64,000 nt of DNA from DATLHO01 sp035539855. Its GTDB lineage: Bacteria > Bacteroidota > Ignavibacteria > OLB7. Below, in pieces: positions 8,499-17,110 of the stretch. Under the pieces are notes generated by a model. It ran no database searches. It saw only the letters and a program-made list of their open reading frames with translations, and was not told the DNA's origin. How positions within the stretch are numbered: the first letter of the stretch is position 1; each line of letters opens with the position of its first letter. The position numbers were made by a program, and so were the translations under genes. The DNA lies in the NCBI GenBank assembly GCA_035539855.1, contig DATLHO010000017.1:14324-78323 (forward strand), read 5' to 3'.

Positions 8499-9953
8499 CT
8501 ACCCACCCAGCTTCCCCGCCAGCTCCTCCGGAACCGTCACCAGCGCACGCCAGTCATTGGGCTCGGCACGCATCCGCGCGATGAGCTCCTCGCGCAACGC
8601 GTGCAGGCGCGGGCTGATCGTGACCGGATATCGCTCGATGTCCGCGAAGCGCACACGCTGCGCCTCGACGAACGCTTTGAGCTTCGTGATGGGAGGGATC
8701 GGCTCGTAGAATCCCTTCGTCCAGAAGGGGACCAGCAGCGGCTCGATCGTCGTCGCGCCGTCGATCGCGATGTCCTCACCGTCGAGGCCGATGACGTCGC
8801 CGATGTAGTGACCGGCGTCGTCGGCGCCGCGATAGACCTGCAGGCGGCCGGGCAGCGTCGACTTCTCGACGGTGCTCGAGAGCTTCATCGTCGGTCGACC
8901 GCCGATGAGGCATTCCTTGAAGATCACTCCCGCGACCGACGAGATCTCGCTGATGAGCTTCGTGCCGATGCCGAATCCCTCAGCCTCGGGGAAGCGCTCG
9001 ACCGCGTCGCGAACGCGCTCGGCATCGAGGTCGCCGGTGAGGATCGGCATCAGGCCGAGCAGTCCGTTGGCCTCGAAGAAACGATGGCACCAGGCTCCGA
9101 CCGCGGCCAGGTCGCCGCTGTCGACGCGGTATCCCTTGAATGCCGCGCGGCGCGCCGGACTCGATGTCGCCGCGAGCACCGCGTGGACCGCGCCCTGGTA
9201 GACGTCGATCGTGTCGAGGAGGATGACGGTGCCGTTGGGGTTCGCGTCGAGCCAGCGCTCGAACGCGACCTGTTCGAAATGCTTCGCGCTGCCCGTGCGC
9301 TCGTCGATCTCCGGCTCGTCGATGTAGCGCACGTACGACTGCTGCCAGTAATGCGCCTCGGTTCCGACCGCCGGGATGTCGAGCCTGTGCGCGGCCTCGA
9401 CGTTCGAGGTGTCGTTGAAGCCGCCGATGTACGCCGCGGTTGCCACGTCGATCGAGCGCTCGACGTCGCCGTTGCGACGCAGCGAGAAGTCGCTCAGCCA
9501 TCGCTCGCCCGCTGCCATGCGGATGCGCATCGCGTTGGCGGCCACCGTCATCGGCAGGTCGAACGCGTGCTCGAACTTGATCTCCTGCGCCTGCGTGACG
9601 CCGAACGCGCCCGTGATGTCGGCGAAGGGCTCCCCCGCGAACACGATCGTGCCCGGTCGCACGGCGCGCACGGCCCCGGCGTAGTGCATCTCCTCGATCG
9701 CAGCGGCGAAGAGCTCCAGACCACCGCGGTCCTGCTCGAGAAATCGAAGGCGGGGTCGGTCGAGATGGCTGTCGGTGAGCATCCGCACGAGGCGCTCGTG
9801 GCCGAGGCACGGAGCGAACCGGAGCTTGCGCTGCGTGACGTAGAAGGTCGCCTCGACGTCGCTGAGACTCTCGCCGTGCAGGTGGGTCTCGGGCTTGTAC
9901 GACGCGTTGCCCATCACCGCGTGGTAGCGATCGAAGTTCAGCGCCGCCATCAC
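8499..9953 (-). CDS. pncB: Nicotinate (or nicotinamide) phosphoribosyltransferase
   Basis: A 484-residue type II phosphoribosyltransferase that makes nicotinate mononucleotide from nicotinate and PRPP in NAD salvage. Visible family marks are the N-terminal N-F-D-R-Y-H tract, a GTEAHYW motif carrying the usual active-site histidine, the ILLDTIDVYQG strand, the phosphate-binding RVDSGDLAAV region and GFGIGTKL. It follows pncA on the same strand and its start overlaps the pncA stop by 4 bases (ATGA), so the two enzymes act in order in one operon: deamidation, then phosphoribosylation. That context favours nicotinate over nicotinamide as substrate. Confidence 0.9.
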   Translation of the reverse strand: MMAALNFDRYHAVMGNASYKPETHLHGESLSDVEATFYVTQRKLRFAPCLGHERLVRMLTDSHLDRPRLRFLEQDRGGLELFAAAIEEMHYAGAVRAVRPGTIVFAGEPFADITGAFGVTQAQEIKFEHAFDLPMTVAANAMRIRMAAGERWLSDFSLRRNGDVERSIDVATAAYIGGFNDTSNVEAAHRLDIPAVGTEAHYWQQSYVRYIDEPEIDERTGSAKHFEQVAFERWLDANPNGTVILLDTIDVYQGAVHAVLAATSSPARRAAFKGYRVDSGDLAAVGAWCHRFFEANGLLGLMPILTGDLDAERVRDAVERFPEAEGFGIGTKLISEISSVAGVIFKECLIGGRPTMKLSSTVEKSTLPGRLQVYRGADDAGHYIGDVIGLDGEDIAIDGATTIEPLLVPFWTKGFYEPIPPITKLKAFVEAQRVRFADIERYPVTISPRLHALREELIARMRAEPNDWRALVTVPEELAGKLGG

Positions 9954-10513
9954 ACGACCTCCGCGCCGCGCTCACGCATCTCGGCGATCGCGCGTTCGTC
10001 GTCGCCGGGCTCGAGGTTGACGCCCCGCATCGCCTCGGCGATCGCCCGCACGCGGAAGCCCGCGGCCAGCGCGTCGAGCACCGTGTTCTTGACGCAGTAA
10101 TCCGTGGCGAGCCCGCCGACCCACACCTCCTCGACGCCGCGCTCGCGCAGCAGCGATGCCAGGTCGGTGCCGTCGAAGGCGGAGTACGAGTCCTCGTCGC
10201 CGGTGCCCTTCGACACGACGACGATGCGAGGATCGTCCAGCAGGGCGCGATGGAACGCGGCCCCGTCGGTGCCCTGCACGCAGTGCACCGGCCAGACGCC
10301 GCCGAAGTCCTTGAAGTGCGGGGTCGTCGCCGGATGCCAGTCGCGGCTCTTGACGACGAGCTCGCCGCGCTCGAGGAACTCGGCGATCAGCGCGTTGAGC
10401 GGCTCGACGACCGCGTCGCCGCCCGGCACCGCGAGCGATCCGCCCGGACAGAAGTCGTTCTGCACGTCGACGACGATGAGGGCGCGGATGGGATGCGGCT
10501 GTTGATCGTTCAT
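9950..10513 (-). CDS. pncA: Nicotinamidase, isochorismatase family
   Basis: A 187-residue cysteine hydrolase converting nicotinamide to nicotinate. The catalytic triad is visible: aspartate in VVDVQNDFCPGG, lysine in VVSKG and cysteine in LATDYCVKNT. The DWHP motif with the following histidine forms the metal site. Length and motif order match PncA. It is the first gene of the pncA-pncB operon. The start ATG at 10513 lies 49 bases from the divergent small gene at 10563, so the two probably share a promoter region. Confidence 0.93.
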   Translation of the reverse strand: MNDQQPHPIRALIVVDVQNDFCPGGSLAVPGGDAVVEPLNALIAEFLERGELVVKSRDWHPATTPHFKDFGGVWPVHCVQGTDGAAFHRALLDDPRIVVVSKGTGDEDSYSAFDGTDLASLLRERGVEEVWVGGLATDYCVKNTVLDALAAGFRVRAIAEAMRGVNLEPGDDERAIAEMRERGAEVV

Positions 10514-10532
10514 TGCGGTGCTGCTATGTTCG
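10502..10532 (+). promoter_or_regulatory. Probable Bacteroidota-type promoter for the small gene at 10563
   Basis: TTG (10502-10504), a 20-base spacer and TATGTTCG (10525-10532) match the TTG-N19/20-TAnnTTTG form with one base off. The -7 motif ends 30 bases before the ATG. It overlaps the first codons of the divergent pncA. Confidence 0.4.
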
Positions 10533-10562
10533 GGACCCGTTCAACTCCACCGAGGTGTCCTG

Positions 10563-10760
10563 ATGACCGACGAGGCAATCCCCCGCGAAGAGCTCGAGGC
10601 AATCTTCAAGGATCTGAAGAAGCGCTCCGAATGGAGCATCATGAAGATCTACGATGACGGCGGCGTCAAGCTCATCGACGAGTTCGGCGTCTTCCGCGAG
10701 TTCGATCACTACGAGGAGTTCCTCGCCTACGTGCGCCGGCTCGACCGGCAGCGTCGCTAG
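10563..10760 (+). CDS. Small hypothetical protein, 65 residues
   Basis: A short, charged, soluble protein. It begins MTDEAIPREELE, then has an amphipathic helix (AIFKDLKKRS) and a beta-rich core (SIMKIYDDGGVKLIDEFG) ending in a helix rich in D/E/Y/R. No family is recognised. A start further upstream (10518) is possible, but the ATG at 10563 has an AGGTG sequence about 7 bases before it and a promoter-like motif at 10525. Its stop overlaps that of the convergent GNAT gene by two bases. The balanced composition and promoter context support a real gene. Confidence 0.6.
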   Translation: MTDEAIPREELEAIFKDLKKRSEWSIMKIYDDGGVKLIDEFGVFREFDHYEEFLAYVRRLDRQRR

Positions 10761-11272
10761 CTCGCTCCGTCGACGAGCGTCTTGCTCATGACCACGCTGC
10801 GGTAGTTGACGTCCTTCCACTGGACGCCGTCGACGAGGCGATAGCCGTGGCGCGCGTAGTACTCGATCAGGTGCGTCGCCGTCTCGGCCGTGTCGAGCGC
10901 GAGCTCGTCGAGTCCCACGGCGCGCGCGGCACGCTCGACGTGCTCGAGCAGCAGGTTGCCGATGCCGCCGCCCTGATGCGCCGGCTCGACACCGAACTGC
11001 CCGAAGTACCCGACGCCGTCGCGTGCGTACCATGCAGGACCGTGCTCCAACGTGCGGCGGTACAGGCAGATCGTGCCGACGATGCGCCCGTCGAGCTCGG
11101 CGACGAAGCAGCGCCCGGACTCGACGCGCGAGCGTGTCTGCTCGACGGTCTGGTGCGTCGCGAAGAAGCGCAGGCCCATCTCCGCGAGTCGAGCGTACGC
11201 GCGATGCAGCAGCTCGGTGAGATGCTCGAGCGAGTCGGTCTCGGCGATCGGTCTGATGATTGGGTCGCTCAC
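10757..11272 (-). CDS. GNAT-family N-acetyltransferase
   Basis: A 171-residue Gcn5-related acetyltransferase. The acetyl-CoA binding motif A is clear: GYFGQFGVEPAHQGGGIGNLLL, with the Q/R-x-x-G-x-G/A turn present as Q-G-G-G-I-G. The flanking strands FVAELDGRIVGTICL and the C-terminal EYYARHGYR complete the fold. The substrate cannot be told. It stands between a convergent small gene and yebC, 49 bases downstream of the yebC stop on the same strand's far side, so no operon link is evident. Confidence 0.88.
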   Translation of the reverse strand: MSDPIIRPIAETDSLEHLTELLHRAYARLAEMGLRFFATHQTVEQTRSRVESGRCFVAELDGRIVGTICLYRRTLEHGPAWYARDGVGYFGQFGVEPAHQGGGIGNLLLEHVERAARAVGLDELALDTAETATHLIEYYARHGYRLVDGVQWKDVNYRSVVMSKTLVDGAS

Positions 11273-11321
11273 CGCCGCGCGATCTGCGAAGAGTTGCGTG
11301 TGGATCAGGCCACGGCGTCGA

Positions 11322-12029
11322 TCACGCCATGTTGTGATAGACGGCCTGCACGTCGTCGTCGTCCTCGAGCTTCTCGATGAGACTGAGCACGCTCTCCTGC
11401 GTCTCCTCGGGGACCTGCGTCGTGTTGGTGGGGATGCGCTGCACCTCGGCGCTCTCGACGGCGATTCCCCGCTCCTCGAGCGCGCGCGCCATCGTCCCGA
11501 AGTCCGCGAACGACGTCGTCACGTAGACCGTTCCCTCGTCCACCTCGATCTCCTCGGCGCCGAAGTCGATGAGCTCGAGCTCGAGCGACTCGACGTCGAT
11601 GCCCTCGGACGGGAAGCGGAAGACGCCCTTCTTCTCGAAGAGGAACTCGAGCGATCCCGACTGGCCGAGCGTGCCGCCGTTGCGCGAGAAGTACATGCGC
11701 ACGTTCGCGACGGTGCGCGTCGGGTTGTCGGTCGCGCAGTCGATCATCAGCGCGACGCCGCCGGGTCCGTAGCCCTCGTAGGTCGCCTCCTGGAAACTGC
11801 CCTCCTCCTTCGCCATCGCCTTCTTGATCGACGACTCGACGGTATCCTTGGGCATGTTCGCGCCCTTGGCGTTCTGGATCGCCGTGCGCAGGCGCGCGTT
11901 CGTCGCGGGATCGGGTCCGCCGGCCTTCACCGCCATCGCGATCTGGCGGCCGATCTTCGTGAACGTCTTCGACATCTTTCCCCAGCGCTTCTCCTTGCGC
12001 GCGCGCCGGAACTCAAAAGCTCTCCCCAT
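11322..12029 (-). CDS. yebC: YebC/PmpR family regulator (TACO1 family)
   Basis: A 235-residue protein. It begins MGRAFEFRRARKEKRWGKMSK and has the conserved KTFTKIGRQI and GGPDPATNARLRTAIQNAKGANMPKDTV blocks, then YEGYGPGG and the C-terminal three-domain pattern of YebC/TACO1. Members have been described as transcriptional regulators and, more recently, as translation factors that help ribosomes at proline stretches. The ATG at 12029 is the family start; an upstream in-frame ATG at 12080 adds an unconserved leader. A CATATTTG sequence on the minus strand at about 12086 may be its -7 element. Confidence 0.93.
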   Translation of the reverse strand: MGRAFEFRRARKEKRWGKMSKTFTKIGRQIAMAVKAGGPDPATNARLRTAIQNAKGANMPKDTVESSIKKAMAKEEGSFQEATYEGYGPGGVALMIDCATDNPTRTVANVRMYFSRNGGTLGQSGSLEFLFEKKGVFRFPSEGIDVESLELELIDFGAEEIEVDEGTVYVTTSFADFGTMARALEERGIAVESAEVQRIPTNTTQVPEETQESVLSLIEKLEDDDDVQAVYHNMA

Positions 12030-12122
12030 GGTGGGCCGTCGTCGGTGTTGGTGTTCGTTGCTGGTTGCGTAGACCTGCAAATATGCGGCAACCGGGGAGA
12101 AGAATCGACGAAGGGGCGGCGA

Positions 12123-12626
12123 TCACGACGGGCGGACGAGCTCGAGCTCCTCCTCCTCGACCGCGCGAAGCGTCTCGAGGTGGATTCGTCGGCGCACGAC
12201 GAAGAACCAGAGCACGGACACCGGCAGGGCGCAGAGAGCGCCGGCGGCCGCGCCCAGCAGCACGAGGCCGATGACGTCCGCGGCGGACCCGATGCCGCCG
12301 CCGAACGTGAGCTGGAAGGCCAGCAGCGACGACGCGCCGAAGGTCGCGCCGAGCAGCAGGAAGCCGTTGTGCCACCAGAGGTGCCGCGGCATCCGCGTGG
12401 TTCGCCCGCAGTGATGGTAGCCGAAGCCCGCGATCGCCAGGGCGAAGATCGCGACGAACGGCGCGGAGAATCGGTAGGCGAGCACGAGGTTCGACTGCCC
12501 GAACGTCTCGTCGAAGATCAGGTGGTTGTTCCCCTGCAGAATCCCCGCCGCGATCAGCGTCAGGGGGGCCGGGAAGATGAATCCGAGGATCAGACTCCCG
12601 ATGAGAGCGACGATGCGTATCGGCAT
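12123..12626 (-). CDS. Small integral membrane protein, about four helices
   Basis: A 167-residue hydrophobic protein with likely membrane helices at residues ~5-28, 50-70, 88-110 and 118-145, and an acidic cytoplasmic tail rich in glutamate (AVEEEELELV). A GFGYHHCGRTTRMP loop with two histidines and a cysteine between helices 2 and 3 could bind a metal, but nothing more supports that. No family is recognised. It is preceded by 136 bases without a gene and is probably transcribed alone, upstream of yebC on the same strand. Confidence 0.6.
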   Translation of the reverse strand: MPIRIVALIGSLILGFIFPAPLTLIAAGILQGNNHLIFDETFGQSNLVLAYRFSAPFVAIFALAIAGFGYHHCGRTTRMPRHLWWHNGFLLLGATFGASSLLAFQLTFGGGIGSAADVIGLVLLGAAAGALCALPVSVLWFFVVRRRIHLETLRAVEEEELELVRPS

Positions 12627-12762
12627 ACGATGCTGTCCGGCTCGTGTGCTCGGGTATCGAGCATGCGCCGGATTCCTCCGACGGATTGTGATGCACGTTG
12701 AATGCCAACGCGGCGAATCGGGCGCGGCAAACGCCGAATGTTGCGCGATCAGGCGCTGGCGA

Positions 12763-13104
12763 TCACTCGCCGGAGATGAACCACACCTTCGCGATCAACG
12801 CGTCGCGCACCTGGTAGATCGCGACCGCGCGTCTGGTGCCGCCGCCGGGCGCACCAGTGACGGTCTCGTCGTCGATCACATGGTCGCCGATGACGATCCG
12901 CTTCGTGATGTGCGTCTTCAGATCCGGCGCGCTCGCGAAGAGCTTCGCGTAGCGCTCGCGGAGCTCGTCCCGACCTTTCATGCGGAGTGTCGCCGGGTGA
13001 TCGTAGATCTCGACGTCCTCGGTATAGGTCGCGACGAACGCGTCGATGTCGCCGATGTCGTAGGCGTCGAGCTGGCGCTGGACGATGATGTCGGGTGGCT
13101 GCAT
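12763..13104 (-). CDS. NTF2-like/SnoaL-like protein (nuclear transport factor 2 fold)
   Basis: A 113-residue single-domain protein with the usual NTF2 order. An N-terminal helix pair (IIVQRQLDAYDIGDIDAFVATY) is followed by TEDVEIYDHP, the RMKGRDELRERYAKLF block and four to five strands ending in KVWFIS. Proteins of this fold are small isomerases, dehydratases or ligand binders with a conical pocket. The substrate cannot be predicted here. The stop is followed by a short sequence (12743-12761) that recurs downstream of another minus-strand gene at 49426-49444. Confidence 0.8.
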   Translation of the reverse strand: MQPPDIIVQRQLDAYDIGDIDAFVATYTEDVEIYDHPATLRMKGRDELRERYAKLFASAPDLKTHITKRIVIGDHVIDDETVTGAPGGGTRRAVAIYQVRDALIAKVWFISGE

Positions 13105-13237
13105 GGTTTTCGATGAAGGACGGCGGGTTTCCGGTGCGCCGAAGATAGCGAACGCCGGCGCGACACGACGAAGGCGGCTAACCGACGTTCAACGGCGTAG
13201 AGTGGCGTAGAACGTTGGCAGCGAATTCACTGTGGCC

Positions 13238-13885
13238 CTATGGATGACCGAGATCGTCGGGATCGGGAGGAGGTACATACTTCCGATGATCGAATGGTGG
13301 TGTGAAGCCCAGGTAGGTCCGCCAGGCCTCGAGATCGACTCCGGAAGAATCCCACCGAGACTCATCACCGACGAATTTGTCCCAGCCCAAGAGGACCAGG
13401 CCCCGGTCTTCCATGACCGTCGGGAGCGTCGCACAGACAATGGTTCCACCGGTTATTGGAAAGCTGAATGCGGTCCAGGCGTCACGGGGAACGTCCTTCC
13501 TGTGAACGGCGTACAACGACACGAGCATCACGAACTCGTCACCGCTCGATGGCTCCCGGACGATTGCTGCTCCGTACGCCTCATCCCAAACAATGCTGTC
13601 CGAGCCACCCTTGCCGAGATTCCAGGACAAGGCGTCGGCGCGTACAAGCACAAGGTCTCGGAGCATTGTGAAGTCACGCCTGCTATCGTCTCGGCACATG
13701 ACGCCTGCCCCCGCACTCAGAAGGCTATCGAAGTAGCGTTCGAAGTCCTGACCCAATGGCGTCGCGGCTCGCGCTGAAGGCGTCATCGTCCGCGGCCGGC
13801 ACGCGCTTGTGCCGAGGCACAACAGACATAGCGCGCAGGCAAGCAGTGTCCCTGACCGTTTGGAGATACCGTTCATACTCATCAC
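13238..13885 (-). CDS. Predicted lipoprotein of unknown function in a lower-GC patch
   Basis: A 215-residue protein with a lipoprotein signal (CALCLLCLGTSAC; modified cysteine near residue 29). The start is one of two close ATGs (13885 or 13876). The mature part holds a DRGLVLLGWDKFVGDESRWDSSG segment and a proline-rich end; no family is recognised. Its DNA is clearly less G+C-rich than both neighbours and uses more A/T-ending codons, which suggests later arrival. It lies 81 bases upstream of the LytTR regulator's 3' end on the same strand, with no sign of an operon link. Confidence 0.6.
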   Translation of the reverse strand: MMSMNGISKRSGTLLACALCLLCLGTSACRPRTMTPSARAATPLGQDFERYFDSLLSAGAGVMCRDDSRRDFTMLRDLVLVRADALSWNLGKGGSDSIVWDEAYGAAIVREPSSGDEFVMLVSLYAVHRKDVPRDAWTAFSFPITGGTIVCATLPTVMEDRGLVLLGWDKFVGDESRWDSSGVDLEAWRTYLGFTPPFDHRKYVPPPDPDDLGHP

Positions 13886-13966
13886 TCAGGTCAAAGCTCG
13901 GTTAAGCCGGCAGCGTGCAACGACGGCTCCACCATTCCTGGACGCGCACTACGAGACAATGCATCA

Positions 13967-14695
13967 TCACCCACCGAGAACGCCCCTGACGACCCGTATG
14001 CGGCGGCGTGCGACCGGGAGCTGCGTCCCGTCATCCAAACGCACGACCGCCGCTCCCGCGAACCACGGAACGAGCTCGCGGATCGCGCGCGTGCTGACGA
14101 TGTACGAGCGGTGGATCCGCAGGAACGCCGCCGGATCGAGCCGCACCTCGAGCTCGTCGAGCGTGAAGTCGATCGCGTGCTCGCCATCGTCGAGGCGCGC
14201 GTAGACGACGCGGTCGCGCGACTCGAGCCAGCGGATCGCCTCGACCGGAACGATGCGCAGTCGCCGGCCCTGGTGAACTGCAATGCGAGCCAGCGGCACG
14301 CCCTTCGCGTCGGTCGGCCCCGTCTCGCCGGCGGCGTCGATAAACCTCTTCGCCTGCTGCAGCGTCCGTTCGAGCGCCGCGGGGCGGACGGGCTTGGTGA
14401 GGTAGCCGATCGCCTGCACGTCGAAGGCGCGCAGCGCGTGCTCGTCGTGGGCGGTGACGAAGACGATCAAGGGCCGATGCGGCGTCATCAGCTCGGCGAC
14501 GTCGAAGCCGTCGAGGCCCGGCATCGACACGTCGAGGAAGACGAGATCGGGACGCAGCCGCTGCACGAGCTCGAGAGCCTCGCGGCCCGACGACGCCTCC
14601 GCCGCGACCTCTACGGGCTCGGCGGCGTCGGCCAGCAGCATGCGCAGTCGCGCCCGCGCCAGCGGCTCGTCATCGACGGTGATGCAGCGGATCAT
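13967..14695 (-). CDS. LytTR-type response regulator
   Basis: A 242-residue response regulator. The receiver domain (1-120) has the acidic pair in TVDDEP, phospho-acceptor Asp55 in LVFLDVSMPG, and the lysine in GYLTKP. The C-terminal LytTR DNA-binding domain (~135-240) shows RIAVHQGRR, I-R-W-L-E-S and FLRIHRSYIV. Its start overlaps the 3' end of the sensor kinase gene by 26 bases, so the pair is made together. LytTR systems often control cell-wall or exopolysaccharide genes; the targets here are unknown. Confidence 0.93.
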   Translation of the reverse strand: MIRCITVDDEPLARARLRMLLADAAEPVEVAAEASSGREALELVQRLRPDLVFLDVSMPGLDGFDVAELMTPHRPLIVFVTAHDEHALRAFDVQAIGYLTKPVRPAALERTLQQAKRFIDAAGETGPTDAKGVPLARIAVHQGRRLRIVPVEAIRWLESRDRVVYARLDDGEHAIDFTLDELEVRLDPAAFLRIHRSYIVSTRAIRELVPWFAGAAVVRLDDGTQLPVARRRIRVVRGVLGG

Positions 14696-15764
14696 CGGTC
14701 AGGAGTTTGTTCGTTGGCTCGCGTCTCTCCATTGGGAGTCTCACGCACACCGCTCCGCGCTCGAGACGCATCGTCGCGCCGGCGCCGAGCTCCAGCCGCA
14801 GTCGCTCGCGAATGTTCGACAGCCCGTGCCCGGCGGTCGAAAGCGTGTCGATGTCCGCAACCCGAAAACCCGGACCGCTGTCGGCGACGACGATCTCCAC
14901 ACGGTCGTCGACCTCGCGGGCGACGATCGAGATCGTGAACGGTCCCTCGATGCGGCTGAGCCCGTGCTTGATCGCGTTCTCGACGAGCGGCTGCAGGAGC
15001 AGGCTCACCGCACGGATGTCGCGAAGCCTCTCGGGCACGTCGATGACGATCGAGAGCCGGTCGCCGAAGCGCGCCTGCTCGATCGTCGTGTAGAGCTCGA
15101 GCGCGTCGACCTCCTCGCCGAGCGTCACGGCCGGCTGTGCCGAGGCGCGCAGGCTGTAGCGAAAGAGATCGGCGAGCGACTCGATCACGCGCTCGGCCTG
15201 TGCCGGAGCGATCCGAACGAGCGCGGCGATGGAGTTGAGCGAGTTGAACAGGAAGTGGGGATTGATCTGCGCGCGCAACACGCCGAGCTCGGCGCGCACG
15301 GCCGCCTGCTCGGCCCGCTCGAGCCGGGCGTGGAAGAGCTCGAGGTAGACGTAGCCGTTGCCGATGATCGAGGCGCCGACGGCGACGATTGCGATCAGCA
15401 GGAAGGTCGAGAGATTGCCGAAGAGCCGGAAGCCGGAGACCAGCTCGATGATGCGCGTTGCGGCCGCGAGCGAGACGAGCGTCGCGGCGCCGAGCGCGAG
15501 CACGCGCGCCAGCACGTCGCGACGTGTACGCAGCGGCAGACGGCGCTCGAGCCCGTGCGCGACGAGCTCCTGCGCCCCGCGCATCATGATCGCGTAGGCG
15601 ATGCCGATCGCGGTCGTCCAGAGCGCGCCGCGCGCGTCGAGCGTGGCTCCGAAGATCACGAGATAGACGATCGCGCCGGCGACGGCGCCCCACAGGGCGG
15701 TCCGTGCCAGCCAGCGGGCGACGACGCCCGGCATCGCGCGGGTAGCGGCGGTTCTGGCAGTCAT
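14670..15764 (-). CDS. LytS/YehU-type sensor histidine kinase
   Basis: A 364-residue kinase with four predicted membrane helices (about 22-40, 48-64, 86-104, 118-140) and no large external domain. These are followed by the His_kinase motif AQINPHFLFNSLN (His170) and a HATPase domain with N-box ENAIKHGLS and G-boxes DSGPGF and GHGLSNIRERL. It phosphorylates the overlapping LytTR regulator. With no clear extracellular sensor, the signal is likely sensed in the membrane. It is divergent to the T9SS gene at 15966, across a 201-base gap. Confidence 0.92.
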   Translation of the reverse strand: MTARTAATRAMPGVVARWLARTALWGAVAGAIVYLVIFGATLDARGALWTTAIGIAYAIMMRGAQELVAHGLERRLPLRTRRDVLARVLALGAATLVSLAAATRIIELVSGFRLFGNLSTFLLIAIVAVGASIIGNGYVYLELFHARLERAEQAAVRAELGVLRAQINPHFLFNSLNSIAALVRIAPAQAERVIESLADLFRYSLRASAQPAVTLGEEVDALELYTTIEQARFGDRLSIVIDVPERLRDIRAVSLLLQPLVENAIKHGLSRIEGPFTISIVAREVDDRVEIVVADSGPGFRVADIDTLSTAGHGLSNIRERLRLELGAGATMRLERGAVCVRLPMERREPTNKLLTDDPLHHRR

Positions 15765-15907
15765 ACCGAGGTCAAGATAACGACGGGCCGGCGCCGCACG
15801 CGCCGATCGGTCGCTACGCGCGCGACCGTTCGTCCGGCGGATTCGACCGCTCGTCGGAACTATCCGCCATCGGACGAATCCTCGCCGGCCCTGCTTCGTT
15901 CGAGGCG

Positions 15908-15915
15908 TAGGTTTG
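15908..15915 (+). promoter_or_regulatory. Exact TAnnTTTG -7 element before the T9SS gene at 15966
   Basis: TAGGTTTG matches the Bacteroidota -7 consensus at every fixed base and ends 50 bases before the ATG. No TTTG is seen at the -33 distance, so support is partial. Confidence 0.3.
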
Positions 15916-15965
15916 CAGCGTCAATCGACGACACCGAACCGGAGATAACATTCACGTTGACACCA

Positions 15966-16904
15966 ATGACACTCATGAGCCTCACGACACGACTCCTCAC
16001 GCTAACCGCAATGCTCGCCCTCGTCGCGGCGCCGACCGCTCTTGCGCAGGGCGAGCCGGTGCCCCATCGCTCGCTCGACATGATCGGAATCGCACGCACG
16101 TACGCCTCCGAGAACCTTCCGTCCGATGCCCGGATGGTGCTGATCGGCGCGATCGGCAACGTCGAGCCAGCGCCCGGCATGATGCTGACGATCAACACCG
16201 ACAGCGGCACGGCCAACGCCTGGGCTTACATCCACTACATCCCTTCGCAGGATCGGTTCGTATCGGTCGCGGTCGTTGACGTGCCGCCGTTCGGACCGCA
16301 GATCTTCGAGACCGAGCCGCCGACGGAGATTCCCGCATCGCTCGTCGACTCGTTGCGGCTCGCGGATCCGTTCGCCGGGAGCGGCGCGATGGCGACGCGG
16401 CTGATGCTCGACGTCGACTACCTCGACTTCCGCGAGAAGTACCCGTCGGTGCGCGCGGACATCGTCTCGTACAGCGACCCGACCTCGCGCGACTCGGTCG
16501 TGCTGCCGCCGGCGTTTCCGCTCGACGCGCCGCTGTGGTCTGTTCGCTTCCTCGGCGGCGGAGACTCGGCCCTGATCTGCTGGGTGAGCGGCAGCACGGG
16601 CGAGAGCTACTGCGTCCGGGGCGCGGCCGCGGCGATCGAGGACGAGAGCCAGCGCGGCGACGCGACGGTGATCCCCAATCCCGCCACCGGAAGCGCCACG
16701 GTGATCCTGCCGCCGGGCCTCGACGACGAGAGCGACGTCGCGCTCTACGACGCGACCGGCCGACGGGTCGCCGCCGCACGCCGCATCGAGCGCGCCGGCG
16801 ACGCATGGCAGGCAACCGTCGATGTGTCGGAGCTGCCCGCCGGCACCTACTATGTCGCTGCCGAGGGGGCACGCGCGCTCGCACGAATCGTCGTCGCCCG
16901 GTAG
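15966..16904 (+). CDS. T9SS-secreted protein of unknown function
   Basis: A 312-residue protein with a Sec signal peptide (MTLMSL...ALVAAPTALAQ; start at 15966, or 15975 three codons on). The middle 200 residues are beta-rich without recognised enzyme motifs; one cysteine pair (LICWVSG, SYCVRG) may form a disulfide. The final ~80 residues are a T9SS sorting domain: VIPNPATGSATV, then VALYDATGRRV and ELPAGTYYV near the end. It is expected outside the outer membrane. It is divergent from the LytS/LytTR system and convergent with the hybrid kinase, separated from it by a hairpin. Confidence 0.82.
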   Translation: MTLMSLTTRLLTLTAMLALVAAPTALAQGEPVPHRSLDMIGIARTYASENLPSDARMVLIGAIGNVEPAPGMMLTINTDSGTANAWAYIHYIPSQDRFVSVAVVDVPPFGPQIFETEPPTEIPASLVDSLRLADPFAGSGAMATRLMLDVDYLDFREKYPSVRADIVSYSDPTSRDSVVLPPAFPLDAPLWSVRFLGGGDSALICWVSGSTGESYCVRGAAAAIEDESQRGDATVIPNPATGSATVILPPGLDDESDVALYDATGRRVAAARRIERAGDAWQATVDVSELPAGTYYVAAEGARALARIVVAR

Positions 16905-17002
16905 ACGGCGGCGAGGCTCGCAGGAACGTCGCTGCGGTGGCGCACGCGGAGGTCTGGATCCGGGACGACCCGTGGCCTTCGGAAGGGGTGGTCAGGAAGC
17001 AC

Positions 17003-17034
17003 GAAGGGGCTCCTCGGAAACGAGGAGCCCCTTC
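17003..17034. terminator. Perfect 14-bp GNRA-looped hairpin between convergent genes
   Basis: GAAGGGGCTCCTCG and CGAGGAGCCCCTTC flank a GAAA tetraloop, in the 206-base gap between the T9SS gene (stop 16904) and the hybrid kinase (stop 17111). It can act on both strands. There is no long T-run on either side. Confidence 0.75.
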
Positions 17035-17110
17035 GGCAATTCAAGGCTTGCGCGCGGAGTCGTGCGGGCGTTGTCGACGGGCTCAACGAGCGAGCCGGCG
17101 CACGCGGGCG

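Noticed and set aside
8292..10100. 602-codon plus-strand frame across pncB
   Set aside because: Antisense to a clear phosphoribosyltransferase with all its motifs.
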